From Agrobacterium tumefaciens str. B6 (GTDB lineage: Bacteria > Pseudomonadota > Alphaproteobacteria > Rhizobiales > Rhizobiaceae), in NCBI RefSeq assembly GCF_001541315.1, contig NZ_LMVK01000004.1, positions 1 to 64,000 on the forward strand: DNA of 64,000 nt. The letters run 5' to 3'. This document shows positions 63,952 through 64,000 of the stretch, piece by piece. Numbering within the stretch: the first letter of the stretch is position 1; each line of letters starts with the position of its first letter. A program made the position numbers and the translations under genes. Under the pieces are notes generated by a model. It worked only from the letters and a program-made list of their open reading frames with translations. It did no database searches and was not told the origin of the DNA.

Positions 63952-64000
63952 GCCGTACCGAGTTCACCCGCAAGACCAAGCAGGAAGCATTGCAGCGTTC
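63948..64000 (+). CDS. Start of a probable HNH endonuclease gene (cut by the window edge)
   Basis: The 17 complete visible codons read MSRTEFTRKTKQEALQR. Phage HNH endonucleases of Rhizobiales often begin in just this way, before the first zinc Cys pair. It overlaps the membrane gene by ATGA. The rest is outside the window. Confidence 0.55.
   Translation, partial: MSRTEFTRKTKQEALQR

Larger units (their letters stand above)
17392..64000. mobile_element. Lambdoid-type prophage (right end outside window)
   Basis: The prophage starts at a duplicated tRNA-Pro 3' end and contains, in order, a lysis cassette, tail, head, terminase, replication, immunity and RecE/RecT genes. All essential structural genes seen are intact. 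Late genes run leftward and the recombination arm runs rightward, so the integrase and the intact tRNA-Pro are expected beyond position 64000. The tail (tape measure, J-like tip, frameshifted chaperone) predicts a siphovirus. Confidence 0.93.

Overview
The window looks like a chromosome of the Rhizobiaceae, most likely the Agrobacterium/Rhizobium group. It has high GC, a DUF982 gene, a GT21 glycolipid glycosyltransferase, an omp2/RopA-type porin and phage genes typical of Rhizobiales. It divides into three blocks: the right end of an integrated island (1-11764), a short stretch of core chromosome (about 11765-17391), and a long lambdoid prophage (17392 to the right edge, incomplete).

Island (1-11764). 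It ends at a 52-bp copy of the 3' part of a tRNA-Lys(TTT) gene, so it probably entered at that tRNA, with the intact gene to the left of the window. It carries an IS66 end inserted into an IS5-type transposase gene, a zinc-ribbon protein, an exported thermonuclease, a two-TM membrane protein, a DUF3768 gene, a ParB-like gene, a ParD/ParE toxin-antitoxin pair, and an overlapping two-gene unit (7901-11477) that resembles a defence module. The non-coding DNA is repetitive: a 155-bp repeat occurs three times, and a GC-rich leader of about 230 bp occurs almost identically in front of DUF3768 and in front of parB.

Core chromosome (11765-17391). It holds an M15-type peptidase lipoprotein, a glyoxalase-fold protein, a double cold-shock-domain protein overlapping a DUF192 protein, a BON-domain protein divergent from a DUF982 protein, and a GT21 glycosyltransferase behind a good Pho box. 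This is consistent with a phosphate-starvation glycolipid synthase.

Prophage (17392-64000+). The left end is a copy of the 3' part of tRNA-Pro(TGG), so the intact tRNA and the integrase should lie to the right. A divergent control region (55157-55240) separates a LexA/CI-type repressor from a Cro-like gene. Leftward from it run replication and DNA-modification genes (DnaA-domain-IV protein, DnaB helicase, two methyltransferases, RuvC-fold nuclease), then terminase, portal, protease/scaffold, capsid, connectors, tail tube, tail chaperone with a -1 frameshift site, tape measure, tail tip, fibre, and a lysis cassette (T4-type lysozyme, Rz and overlapping Rz1). Rightward run small early genes and a RecE/RecT recombination pair. 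Five copies of a 14-bp operator (CGGT-N6-ACCG) sit in two promoter regions.

Several opposite-strand genes interrupt the leftward late operon and look like lysogeny cargo: a major porin and a small lipoprotein beside the lysis genes, a small membrane protein beside the tape-measure gene, and a Cas2-fold protein between the protease and portal genes. The portal protein carries a C-terminal 2H-phosphoesterase domain like the anti-CBASS enzyme Acb1.
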